DNA of 54,703 nucleotides. It comes from Leptospira limi. GTDB taxonomy: Bacteria > Spirochaetota > Leptospiria > Leptospirales > Leptospiraceae. Shown piece after piece: positions 34,306 to 42,636 of the stretch; within the stretch, counting starts at the first letter, position 1; every line of letters begins with the position of its first letter. Below the pieces are notes generated by a model. That model was given only the letters and a program-made list of their open reading frames with translations, did not search any database and was not told where the DNA came from. The DNA is taken from contig NZ_JAMQPV010000005.1 of NCBI RefSeq assembly GCF_026151395.1, forward strand, positions 1-54,703, in the 5' to 3' direction. The translations under genes and the position numbers were made by a program.

Positions 34306-34459
34306 GCTTAACTGAATTTATTAGAGTTTCGTTTATTGTCTGAAAAGTAACAAATCCATCTATTGTTTCTGAAGTGCAGTCTTAACTAGCCAAGCTTTCA
34401 GATACCATCTAATATGAAGCAATATGCAACGTGCGATAATATAGATTATGTCGCATAAC
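34306..34459 (-). other. Remnant attC9 at the upstream edge of the array
   Basis: GCTTAAC (34306-34312) is the core at the start of cassette H: its complement matches GTTAAGCGAAGTGCCGCA at the attC8 end over 17 of 18 bases. Beyond it the attC family sequence stops abruptly. Near 34433-34459 GCGATAATATAGATTATG resembles the far end of attC7/8 (GCGATAATGCG), followed by GCATAAC. This may be a decayed or unrelated attC. Confidence 0.45.
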
Positions 34460-35055
34460 AGGCGTTACTGCTATTGAGTGTACTCGTATTGGAAAGCGAA
34501 TTGGTAACTTCTGAGATCGCTCAAATAAGCTACACTTTTATCCGCCAATTCTATAAAATTTCTACTTGGGATCAACAATTTACGACCCTGCGAATTCTAA
34601 AATTACTAAAGAAGGGGCTATAGGCATAGCTTCGCCCCCTCAGTCCCATTTGCAAAACAAAACAGTTGTTTAATTTAATTTAAAATGCATCAACTGTATT
34701 TTAAAATATACAGTAAATCTTATATAAAAAGCAGATAAAATAAAAGAGGGGTGAGGTCTTAAATTTGAGATGAGTTAAAATAATAAATTGCAAGCCGATC
34801 AGAAATTATTACAAAATATCATAAAAAAAATTAAATTGTTAACAGCGATTTAATACTCGCAAATTTATTTGTAGAAATTCCGATCAATTTGCCACCAAAC
34901 ATACAATTTTATAAACAAATTCAATTTTTTAGGAATAAGGATTTTTTTGCATTTTTCCCAATATGGGAAGTCTACGATGATTAGCCTGATCTTCGTTTAA
35001 ATCAAATATTTTGGCAATCTGGGCAAATGAAATGAGGAGGGCTCTTAAGCAGCCC
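34313..35055. other. Gene-free region upstream of the array, where attI/intI would be expected
   Basis: No gene is visible. GGGGC and GCCCC near 34614-34642 form a hairpin without a T-run, and ACAGTTG/CAACTGT near 34660-34697 flank an AT-rich loop. The integrase expected on this side in a complete integron is absent, and the next gene is an antirestriction protein on the same strand. Confidence 0.45.
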
Positions 35056-35961
35056 TCACCCCCCCCTCTTCGCTTCCTTCTTCAAATACTCCACCGCTTC
35101 CATTGCAAGATATCCCGCCTTGACAATAGCTCGTGGATTGTTTTCCAAAATCCTTAACCAAGACCCAATATACTCTCGATGTTGCAACTCCCCACTAAAT
35201 CCAAATTCACCTGCAAAGATGGCTGAGCAAAGTTCGGCGACCAATTCTTCAAATGCGTAAGAACCAATGCCATTCGAAAAATCTCTTCGCAACCGATGAC
35301 TAGCACCCGTACAATGACCTAACTCATGTAAGTAAGTAGACCAATAGTCGGTTTCACTTCGGAAATACTCTTTTTTAGGCATACGAATCGTATCCAAAGG
35401 GATCACGTAAGATGCTTGGTCCACCCCGAACTCTTCCCTATTGTGTTCGATCGATTGCACAAACTGATCGATTCCGGGAGAGCCATCTCCCACAGTCTTT
35501 GTTACAAACAAATCATATTCGTTTTCCGGAATATTGATTTGTGCTATGTTTAAAATAGGAAACGCCTTGTGAACTAAACACGATTTGTAATAGAGAGGTG
35601 CCTCTTCTTGTTCTTCTTCGATTCCCTCCACTACTTGTTTCTTTTGGGAATAAATAGGAAACTTTACATGACAAGGATACAAAACTACCGTCTTTGCAAC
35701 CTCGCCTGCCTTCAAACAATACCCAAGGCTATTCCATTGTTTCTCCGTGGCCCAAGCTGGATACGTATACCCATACCGCATCAAACTGTCTGTTAACCAA
35801 AAGGTATTGACTAGTCCATATGATTGTTCTGTCTTCACGTTCGTCGGAAATCCGAAACTCTGCCAAGGTTTGACCCACTTCCCAAGACTACCAGATTTTA
35901 AAGCCGCCATTACATCGTTTGTAATCTTCTTTATGATCGTTTTTGCATCGTTCTCTTTCAT
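35056..35961 (-). CDS. ardC: ArdC-like antirestriction protein with zinc metallopeptidase domain
   Basis: A protein of 301 residues. The N-terminal ArdC domain (about 1-110) shows KWVKPWQSFGFPTNVKTEQS, a GLVNTFWL segment and WATEKQWNSLGYCLKAGEVA. The C-terminal half is the metallopeptidase domain with HELGHCTGASHR (HEXXH, about residue 228) and FEELVAELCSA, where Glu is the likely third ligand. ArdC proteins are carried by plasmids and protect incoming DNA from restriction, binding single-stranded DNA in known cases. All key residues are present. It lies 0.75 kb upstream of an array carrying nucleases and a methylase. No strong ribosome site is seen before the ATG. Confidence 0.85.
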   Translation of the reverse strand: MKENDAKTIIKKITNDVMAALKSGSLGKWVKPWQSFGFPTNVKTEQSYGLVNTFWLTDSLMRYGYTYPAWATEKQWNSLGYCLKAGEVAKTVVLYPCHVKFPIYSQKKQVVEGIEEEQEEAPLYYKSCLVHKAFPILNIAQINIPENEYDLFVTKTVGDGSPGIDQFVQSIEHNREEFGVDQASYVIPLDTIRMPKKEYFRSETDYWSTYLHELGHCTGASHRLRRDFSNGIGSYAFEELVAELCSAIFAGEFGFSGELQHREYIGSWLRILENNPRAIVKAGYLAMEAVEYLKKEAKRGG

Positions 35962-36286
35962 AACAATGGATGTAATCTAGAACCCAAGAGTGTCACAATT
36001 CTCGAAAAAAATCGCAAAACTGAGTCTTTTCCGGAGAGGCTAAACCATATAGGTCGCCTAGGACAAATGGGAGTTATGAATGTAACAAATCTATGGAAGG
36101 GATTCGGAAGAATCTTTTCCGAATGGAGGAACGTTTAGTCGTGTAAAATTAGTAAATTGATGCAAGATTGTGAGAAATAGAGAATTTGGGATGGCATATT
36201 AATTTTTTGTTAAATTAATATTAAACAACGTAGGTATAAGACTTTCTGGAGCCTGTCCGTAACTATCTATTATACTCAGTGGATCA
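35962..36286. other. Intergenic region between ardC and vapC
   Basis: I see no gene and no clear terminator or promoter in this 325-bp stretch. Confidence 0.4.
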
Positions 36287-36688
36287 TTAATTCCAAATCG
36301 TTTTTAATCCAGAAATTTTGTAATGTTTCATTTCAGAATCTTTAGAAATCAAAGTCAGTTTATTAGAAATGCATTGCCAAATGAGCATTCGATCAAAAGG
36401 ATCTCTATGAAAATCTTCCTTTAGATTATGATATGAGGAAGCATCCAATTGATTTAATTCAATGACCTTGATGTTTAATTTCTCAAGAAATTTCGGAATA
36501 TCCTCAGGTTTAAAACCCGATAATTTTAATTTTCCAAGTTTATATTTTAAAGAAATTTCCCACAAAGAAATTGAACTTACTAAAATTTGATTATTTTGGT
36601 CTTGAATAATACTGGAAGCTTTTTTACTTAATTGCTTTGAGTCTCCAATGGTCCAAAGTAGAACATGAGTATCTAATAAAAATGACAT
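36287..36688 (-). CDS. vapC: VapC-type PIN-domain toxin
   Basis: A protein of 133 residues, the usual size of a PIN toxin. The acidic active-site residues are in place: LLDTHVLLW (Asp near 6), SLWEISLK (Glu near 43), RDPFDRMLIWQ (Asp near 95-98) and a final SKDSEM. VapC enzymes are Mg-dependent RNases cutting tRNA or rRNA and stop growth when not held by the antitoxin. The ATG follows the antitoxin TAA with no gap (TAAATG), so the two are translationally coupled. The RNA target cannot be told. Confidence 0.9.
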   Translation of the reverse strand: MSFLLDTHVLLWTIGDSKQLSKKASSIIQDQNNQILVSSISLWEISLKYKLGKLKLSGFKPEDIPKFLEKLNIKVIELNQLDASSYHNLKEDFHRDPFDRMLIWQCISNKLTLISKDSEMKHYKISGLKTIWN

Positions 36689-36925
36689 TTAGTTGCTTAA
36701 GAATTCATCTTCAGTGATAGAAAAATTATGATCGAATTTAATTTTAACTTTCCCATCAAGCATACCAATCTTTCTTTTTTGATCATTTTTTTGATTCACA
36801 GGAACAATCATAGCGATGGGCTTTTTGTTTTTCCCAAAAAGAATCCCTACTTTTTCTCCGTTTTTAACGTATTCAAGGACTTCGGAGAAATGTGTTTTTA
36901 ATTCACCAACAGGAAAGGACTTCAT
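36689..36925 (-). CDS. vapB: Phd/YefM-type antitoxin of the VapBC pair
   Basis: A protein of 78 residues. The N-terminal DNA-binding domain has the Phd pattern FPVGELKTHFSEVLEYVKNGE, followed by VGILFGKNKKPIAMIVPV. The C-terminal 30 residues (KVKIKFDHNFSITEDEFL) are acidic and would wrap the toxin. It is the first gene of the operon. A palindrome that begins at the base before the ATG, plus a tandem repeat farther upstream, suggests autoregulation. Confidence 0.85.
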   Translation of the reverse strand: MKSFPVGELKTHFSEVLEYVKNGEKVGILFGKNKKPIAMIVPVNQKNDQKRKIGMLDGKVKIKFDHNFSITEDEFLSN

Positions 36926-36962
36926 GTTATCTAAAAGATAACAATATTGTCAAGTTGTCAAG
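36926..36962 (-). promoter_or_regulatory. Candidate promoter/operator of vapBC
   Basis: GTTATCT-AAA-AGATAAC (36926-36942) is a perfect inverted repeat directly 5' of the vapB ATG. Next to it, on the minus strand, ACTTGACA occurs twice in tandem, giving two TTGACA boxes suitable as -35. The antitoxin complex would cover the start of transcription and translation. Confidence 0.6.
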
Positions 36963-37180
36963 TTAATTCAATTCCCCTACTCTACCCTTCCATCAGACCA
37001 AAACAACTTGTTTAGTTACTTGAGAGACAATTAATTGCACTTGAAACTTGGGATTCGCGGTATTTGCGAGTGCCATAGAAGATGGAACCAACAAGGGAGA
37101 AGAGAAAACCGATAGAGAATATGATTTTCTAGGTTTTAGCGAGATGATCGAGAGGGTTAAGAATCATTTAATTTTTTCTG

Positions 37181-37752
37181 CTATTTAGTTTCAGATACTG
37201 TCCAAGATATTACTTCTTCCAATAAGCAGTAAGAATCCATTTTTATATCACAATTAAATTTAAAATCTGTCTCTGAATTGTGAAGAAAACGCATACCTCC
37301 TGGTTTAGACTACTTGATGAATGAAATAGTAAATCTGCTTATTGGGATATTTGTATCTTCAGATATTGAAGTTTCCCAAGAATGTGTTAGCAAAAGATAT
37401 GGACCAATTTGATTATTTAAACCGGTGAATAAATGCATTGCAGAATCAAAGGCCTTTTTGTTAAAAAAGAATTCACACACATCTAACTTAATTTGAGGTT
37501 CCAAAAAATAATCTTTCCTGTAGAAAAAAAAGCAAACCTAGCTTCATCGAAACTATAATAAAGTTTATCTCCTAGCCATTTTTTTAAATTCGTACAATCC
37601 TTATTTTTAAACACCTGCACAAACTGGTTAAATTGTTCTGCGCTTGTTAACATTGAACGGTTATCGATAAATTCTGATTTTCCATCAGATTGTTTTTTCA
37701 CACAACTCATGCAGATTATTGTAAGTATTAATAGAAATGCATTTTTCATCAT
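37181..37752 (-). pseudogene. Lipoprotein pseudogene (frameshift plus in-frame stop)
   Basis: It starts with a lipoprotein signal (MMKNAFLLILTIICMSC). The frame is lost in a run of six T at about 37505-37511; one added base would restore reading into EPQIKLDVCEFFFNKKAFD. A second lesion, an in-frame TAG at about 37310, is followed by SKPGGMRFLHNSETDFKFN, ending at the TAG at 37181-37183. The restored protein would be about 190 residues of unknown family. A homopolymer sequencing error could explain the first lesion but not the stop. Confidence 0.65.
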
Positions 37753-37809
37753 TTCTTACAAGTCCAGCCATTACAAAAATCAGATCTTGACATACGTTTC
37801 CCCACTCTA

Positions 37810-38499
37810 TTAATCCGGACCAAGAAGTTCTTCCAATTTTCGCACTTCTTCTTCGGCGAACCCGAATTCCGTAAATGGAGGTATATTTTTTTCTAATTTG
37901 TAGAGTCTATAAGCTTCTTTAGCACTCTTTAGGAATTCTTCCGAATCAATATGTCCGTGTCCGAAGAACATTGGATACTCTCCCTCTGGGTGCATTAAAT
38001 AAAATAACTTATCATTTCTAGAACGAAGATAAATGACTACAGGTGTCATATCTGTGTATGGCGACAAAATAAAACTAAGCCGACAATCACGAAACTCTTT
38101 CGTAAATTTAATACAATATACTTCATTTAGAGTATCAATTTCCGCAGAAAAACCAACTTGCAAAAAAGAAACAAATCTCCCTGCTTCTTTGTCAAACTAA
38201 ATAACAACGCGAGTTCGACCTGCTTGCTTATGTATAACCTCATAAAAATCATAAACAGAAAGATTCCCTTTTTGATCACCGATCTCTTTTCTAAAACGAG
38301 TTGGATCAATTTTTTGGTATTTTTCATAGGGAATCTCCAAAAGTCGATCTTTATCCCAATTATTGAATTAGGAATTCTCTTCAATCAGTAAGGATTTCTC
38401 TTCGGCAACTTCTTTCTGCACAATAACATTATCTTTTTTGCAGCTAAAAAATAAAAACGAAACCAAAAGTATACTTAGAATCCTAGTGCTATAATTGTG
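37810..38499 (-). pseudogene. Lipoprotein pseudogene with two in-frame stops and no start
   Basis: One frame reads through from a lipoprotein signal ILLVSFLFFSCKKDN (about 38475-38430) to the final ...LEELLGPD at 37810. It contains TAA at 38368-38370 and TAG at 38197-38199. No ATG precedes the signal. The segment after the TAG (FDKEAGRFVSFLQVGFSAEI, on to HPEGEYPMFFGHGHIDSEEF) is well kept, so decay is recent. The family is unknown. Confidence 0.65.
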
Positions 38500-38671
38500 T
38501 TACAAGGTATACTCCCTCAAAAGAATTTCTATCTGAAGTGGATAGTAAACCTATCCGATTTCCATTGCCATTCTTTTTCATACTATTCCCACGAGTGTAT
38601 TTCCGCTGATTCCGTCCGAAATATTACAGTTACGATGAGACAACTTTTCGCATCGTCAATAATTACCCCAC

Positions 38672-39226
38672 CTAACTCCCAAACATAGGCCGAAGTCTCA
38701 CCGTAAAGTTCTCCCAAAAAATTCGATCTTGTTTGGTCAAACTCTCTGGTCCAAGGGCCGACTGGATCCGAATGCGAGTCGAAGGTGCCAATTGGTTTGT
38801 CCAATGCAAAAACTCTTTCCAAACATCGAAAGGATTCTTTGTACTTATGTTATGTACTTTTGTTGTACTATGTACAAAAGGAACTGCTGAAATTTCCGAA
38901 TCTGCCTTGGATTTTTGGAAGGGGGCACTTGGTTTTGTTTCCACTGCTGGTTCGGATACAATTCCTAAGCAGTAGGACAATTCACGTCTCCTTCCATCGA
39001 AGGAAAGTTGTGAGATATAGTTTCGTTTTCGCAGTTTAGAAATCATGCGAGAGATGGTATCGGGTTTTTTCCCAAGAAGTTTTGCAAAGTAAGTGTTCGA
39101 TGCAAAACACCCTTTCGCCAATGTTAGCGATCGAATTTCTGAAAGCAGATACTTTTCAGAAACACTCAAATCCACAAGGCATTCAATCTCCCTGGGAATC
39201 CAAATTCCTGTTCGGTTGGTTTTCAT
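38672..39226 (-). CDS. Helix-turn-helix protein of replicon type (GIWIP family, copy 2)
   Basis: A protein of 184 residues from the ATG at 39226, preferred over an upstream start at 39253 because AAGGAA lies 7 bp before it and the paralogue at 12552 begins just before GIWIP in the same way. The winged-HTH domain has LSVSEKYLLSEIRS, FASNTYFAKLLGKKPDTISR and a wing with GRRRELSYCL. The C-terminal part is Ser/Lys-rich, then has Trp-containing helices (VWKEFLHWTNQLAP). It faces copy 1, with the rep genes, array and ardC between. Its role is unknown but probably in replication or gene control of the mobile region. Confidence 0.75.
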   Translation of the reverse strand: MKTNRTGIWIPREIECLVDLSVSEKYLLSEIRSLTLAKGCFASNTYFAKLLGKKPDTISRMISKLRKRNYISQLSFDGRRRELSYCLGIVSEPAVETKPSAPFQKSKADSEISAVPFVHSTTKVHNISTKNPFDVWKEFLHWTNQLAPSTRIRIQSALGPESLTKQDRIFWENFTVRLRPMFGS

Positions 39227-39399
39227 TTTAGGTTCCTTCTTCCAAATGAACACTGACTCCGGCTACGAGCATCTGGTCGTTTCTATGCCAATGCATTCAT
39301 CGAACGCATACCTCCCCTACTCTACTTGCCATTGGTTTTTCAAAATGTGACAAACCTTCGGTCCAAGTAAAATCGAGAGATGGGAAAGTTCTTTCGAAC

Positions 39400-39419
39400 G
39401 TTCCGTCGGAACTTTTTTT
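39400..39419 (+). terminator. Terminator-like hairpin pointing along the plus strand
   Basis: GTTCC-GTC-GGAAC is followed by seven T (39413-39419); an outer AAAGTTC/GAACTTT extends the stem. No plus-strand gene precedes it, so it may end an unrecognised small RNA or antisense transcript. Confidence 0.45.
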
Positions 39420-39612
39420 AGGAATTCCGAGTTAAGTCATAACGGCTATGTGGTAGAGCCGTGTCCGGCAGTGCCCACCGAACGATCCCTAAATGTACTG
39501 ACGTCGATAAACTGTCAATAAGTAAAAGAGACATAAATCTGAAATTTTCATTGTGACCCAAACAAAAGTTCGGAGGTGGTGGAAAGGTGATTTGTTTTTG
39601 GAGGAGAAATTT

Positions 39613-39642
39613 GCCCTGGCTGGCTACCACACCTTCCAGGGC
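39613..39642 (-). terminator. Hairpin 70 bp past the end of the exporter operon
   Basis: GCCCTGG (39613-39619) and CCAGGGC (39636-39642) form a perfect GC-rich stem downstream of the last exporter gene. There is no T-run, so it might act as an mRNA 3' end stabiliser rather than an intrinsic terminator. Confidence 0.35.
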
Positions 39643-39714
39643 GTTTGACTTAACCCGATTAAGGATTACTTACCAACTACCCTAACCGAAGTACCAAAAC
39701 AGTACAAGCATTTT

Positions 39715-42636
39715 TTAACTTTTCTGAAATCGCCGAGACTTTAATTGGTCCAATCTATTCTTTAAAATATGGACTGAATTAATGATAAATTCATAAAAAG
39801 TAATATTGTTTGATTTTTCCCAATTTACCATGATTCGCTGGTTGAGTTCAAATATCGAAAAAGTAAGAAAACTGTTTGTAAAAAATAAATATATTATATA
39901 GAAATCTTCACCACCGATAATTAGCAGGAGACCACAAAGGAGAAACATCAAGGAAAGAATTTTATTTTTTCTTCGATTTGATATATCTTGAGAAATTGAA
40001 AACTGAAGAATTCCATGAATCATTCCGATTATTCCAATTACTGGTAAAGGACCTGGAAATAAAAAGTTAATTAAAAAAATAAGAAAAAACCAAGATGATA
40101 AAATGAATATCGATTTTGAAAACTTGGTTTTTATTCCAGAATCTTGCGAATAAAATGACATTAAGATAAGTATAGGTATCAAAAAAATAAAATATGTATG
40201 AAGGTTCTTTGAATTTTTTTCTCCAAAATATTGGTCTGATTCCCATCGGTAACCTTCAGGGAATGAATATGAATCTAGAAAATCGTAAACACGGTTTCTT
40301 GCAGTGTACCCTAATTCATTCAGTTTAATAAGCATACTTACGATTCTAATTTTATTTTTATGATATATTTTGACTGGCACTTTTGTTTCGATGCCTGAAG
40401 CAATGCTTTCAATAGGAACGAAGTCATCATCACGATTCTTAATTCTAATTTCTTTTAAATTTTCTAATGATGATCTAAAGTCTTTCAAATATCGCACTCG
40501 TACGTCGATTTCTTTATCAGCAGAATTTATTTTAACCGCGACCCCTCCTTGTATCGCAAGTTGGAGTTGATCGCCAACTTCTGAAAATCTAAGTCTAGAT
40601 GCAGCTAATTCTATATTTTTTGGGAATAGTTTCAATTCTTCTCTTGCAGATTTAAATTTAAGAACAGACTCTTCCACTCCATCAATAGTTTTTATTCTAG
40701 CTGCAAGATTATTGGCTAGATTTTCAAGAATTCGATCATCGAATCCTAATAAATCAATTTCAATTTCTTGAAAGTACTTTGAGCCTTCATTAGTGGCAAA
40801 AAAAAGTTGACCGTCTTCGACAGAACCGATAACGGATCTGATTTTGCTTAATAAATTTCCATCGGCAATTATGCCATCTTCTAAATGAAGAAAAAAAACA
40901 GAATGAGCAGGGTCTACTTTGCTTACAACTTCCGATACTTCTTCAATCGTAGATAATTTTTCTTCAACTCTTTTGCTAATTAGATTTGTATGTTCGAATG
41001 ATGTGCCTGAAGGAAATTCAAGAAAAGCCAAAATTTCTTTTCTGTCTAAATTAGATGTCGCTGCAATTTCAGCTTGTGAAGAATAAACCAATCCAAGAGA
41101 AACTAAGAAAAATAATCCAACTGGATAAGAATATAAAGATAAATGTACAAATTCAGTTTTTTTGCTTATCCAATTTGCGGAAGTTTTGTTAAATTTTCTA
41201 ATTAGAATTTTTTTAAAAATATTTATTTTTTCAATCTTAAACGTTATGATAATTTTTTGTTCAAAATTCACATCGATAATTTTTCTTATTAAAATTGAAG
41301 TTGCTAAAATGATAAAATAAAAAAGGATAAATTCTATGATATTGCTTGCATATACTAAGTTTAATAAACTTAATAATACAAGAAAGGAAGCGAAGATTCC
41401 AATAAGAATAGAGTTTATATCGTGGATTTTTTTAAATAGAAGCAAGGTAGTTAGTGCTCCTAAGATGCCCAGATAATTAAAATATGTGAGGTCTAAATTT
41501 AGGATTCTGATTGCGAAGGCTGCGAATAGTGATAGGATAATAAAAAGAATCCAAGTTTTGATGAGATTGCCGAAATTTAAAATAAATTTAATATTTGTAA
41601 TTACTGAAAACAAAAGTAAAAAAAACACTGAAGAGAACATCGATATGTAAATATCTTTAAGATATTCTCCTTCATCTTGAGTGATTTTTTTTGTTATAGT
41701 CTCTGGTAGATTTTGATCCAAAATAGACCTAACATTGGAAGAGATAGATAATGAATTTAAGTCTGACGAGGAATAGATAAATAAACTGACTCTTTCCTCG
41801 CCATTTACTCTCGCAGTTGTTGAGTCTTCTCTTTCTTTTGTCTGAATTATCGCGATATTATTAAGTTTTATTAATTCGTTTGATATTCTGGAATAAAACG
41901 GTATATTGCTAATATCTTCGATATCTATTAATTTTTCCTTTACTGAAATGGTTAAATCTAATTTGTCTCTGGATATTTTGCCTAGTGAGTAATTTTTATG
42001 GATATCTTGAATTTTATTTAAAATATCTCGAATACTAATATGGTAGGCTTCCATTTTATTTGGATCACATCCTACTTCGATTTCTACTAAATTTCCCCCT
42101 GCAATTATGGCTTGACTAACTCCTTCTATAGACTCTATTTTCTTTTTAATGTTCTTTTCGATAACTTCTCTAAGGTCATTTATTGAGAGTGTATTTGACT
42201 GAAAAGAAACGACCATATAAGGTTGTTTGCTTGGATCGTGTTTATGAATGATTGGTTTGTGAACATTTTTAGGAAAATTGGCAGATGAAAGTTCAATAGA
42301 ATCTTGAATTGATAAAATTTTTTTATCTACATTCTTTGAACTAGATAACTCAATGAATATCATTGCTTTTCCTTGTTCCGAAATGGATCTAATATTTTTA
42401 ATTCCATTTACTGTGGAGAGCCCTTCTTCAATCGGGTTGATTAATAATTCCTCTACTTTGTAAGGATCAAATCCATATGCTGATATTTCAACGGCAAGTG
42501 TTGATGCTGAATTGACAAAATTGGTTTTGAAGTTTATGCTTTCTATTGCCAGTATCCCAAAAGCTGTTGTAATAAGTGTGGCCATTAGAAATAACTTAGG
42601 CCTCAACTTAATGTAAACATCGATTTTATCAAACAT
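39715..42636 (-). CDS. Second RND pump subunit, degenerate
   Basis: A protein of 973 residues with RND layout: an N-terminal transmembrane helix, porter domain (AVEISAYGFDPYKVEELLINPIEEGL), a membrane block near 330-450, a second porter half and a C-terminal membrane block. The positions for the TM4 proton-relay Asp pair read LLLFKKIHDINS, and the TM10 Lys position reads IIGMIHGILQ, so the usual charged relay is absent. It overlaps the preceding RND gene by 8 bp and is the last gene of the operon. In heteromeric pumps such as MdtBC one RND subunit does most of the proton work; this one may be a structural or substrate-binding partner. Substrate unknown. Confidence 0.75.
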   Translation of the reverse strand: MFDKIDVYIKLRPKLFLMATLITTAFGILAIESINFKTNFVNSASTLAVEISAYGFDPYKVEELLINPIEEGLSTVNGIKNIRSISEQGKAMIFIELSSSKNVDKKILSIQDSIELSSANFPKNVHKPIIHKHDPSKQPYMVVSFQSNTLSINDLREVIEKNIKKKIESIEGVSQAIIAGGNLVEIEVGCDPNKMEAYHISIRDILNKIQDIHKNYSLGKISRDKLDLTISVKEKLIDIEDISNIPFYSRISNELIKLNNIAIIQTKEREDSTTARVNGEERVSLFIYSSSDLNSLSISSNVRSILDQNLPETITKKITQDEGEYLKDIYISMFSSVFFLLLFSVITNIKFILNFGNLIKTWILFIILSLFAAFAIRILNLDLTYFNYLGILGALTTLLLFKKIHDINSILIGIFASFLVLLSLLNLVYASNIIEFILFYFIILATSILIRKIIDVNFEQKIIITFKIEKINIFKKILIRKFNKTSANWISKKTEFVHLSLYSYPVGLFFLVSLGLVYSSQAEIAATSNLDRKEILAFLEFPSGTSFEHTNLISKRVEEKLSTIEEVSEVVSKVDPAHSVFFLHLEDGIIADGNLLSKIRSVIGSVEDGQLFFATNEGSKYFQEIEIDLLGFDDRILENLANNLAARIKTIDGVEESVLKFKSAREELKLFPKNIELAASRLRFSEVGDQLQLAIQGGVAVKINSADKEIDVRVRYLKDFRSSLENLKEIRIKNRDDDFVPIESIASGIETKVPVKIYHKNKIRIVSMLIKLNELGYTARNRVYDFLDSYSFPEGYRWESDQYFGEKNSKNLHTYFIFLIPILILMSFYSQDSGIKTKFSKSIFILSSWFFLIFLINFLFPGPLPVIGIIGMIHGILQFSISQDISNRRKNKILSLMFLLCGLLLIIGGEDFYIIYLFFTNSFLTFSIFELNQRIMVNWEKSNNITFYEFIINSVHILKNRLDQLKSRRFQKS

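Larger units (their letters stand above)
19903..34312 (-). mobile_element. Eight-cassette attC array without integrase (CALIN-like)
   Basis: Eight units of one or two minus-strand genes are each followed by a GC-rich 153-165 bp site ending in integron-type cores (GTTATGC, GTTATAC, GTTAAGC, GTTAGCC). Read on the minus strand, each site follows its gene, as attC does in integron cassettes. Cassette limits from the G/TT crossover rule are A 19909-21160, B 21161-22920, C 22921-24104, D 24105-25370, E 25371-27930, F 27931-31025, G 31026-33251 and H 33252-34311. Every cassette start is complementary to its own attC end over about 18 bp. No tyrosine recombinase of IntI type is in the window; the attI side would be expected beyond 34.3 kb. 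The contents are mainly defence-like. Confidence 0.85.
39227..39714. other. Intergenic region between HTH copy 2 and the exporter operon
   Basis: It holds two hairpins, at 39400-39419 and 39613-39642, and no supportable gene. The promoter of the HTH gene should lie in its lower-coordinate part. Confidence 0.4.
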
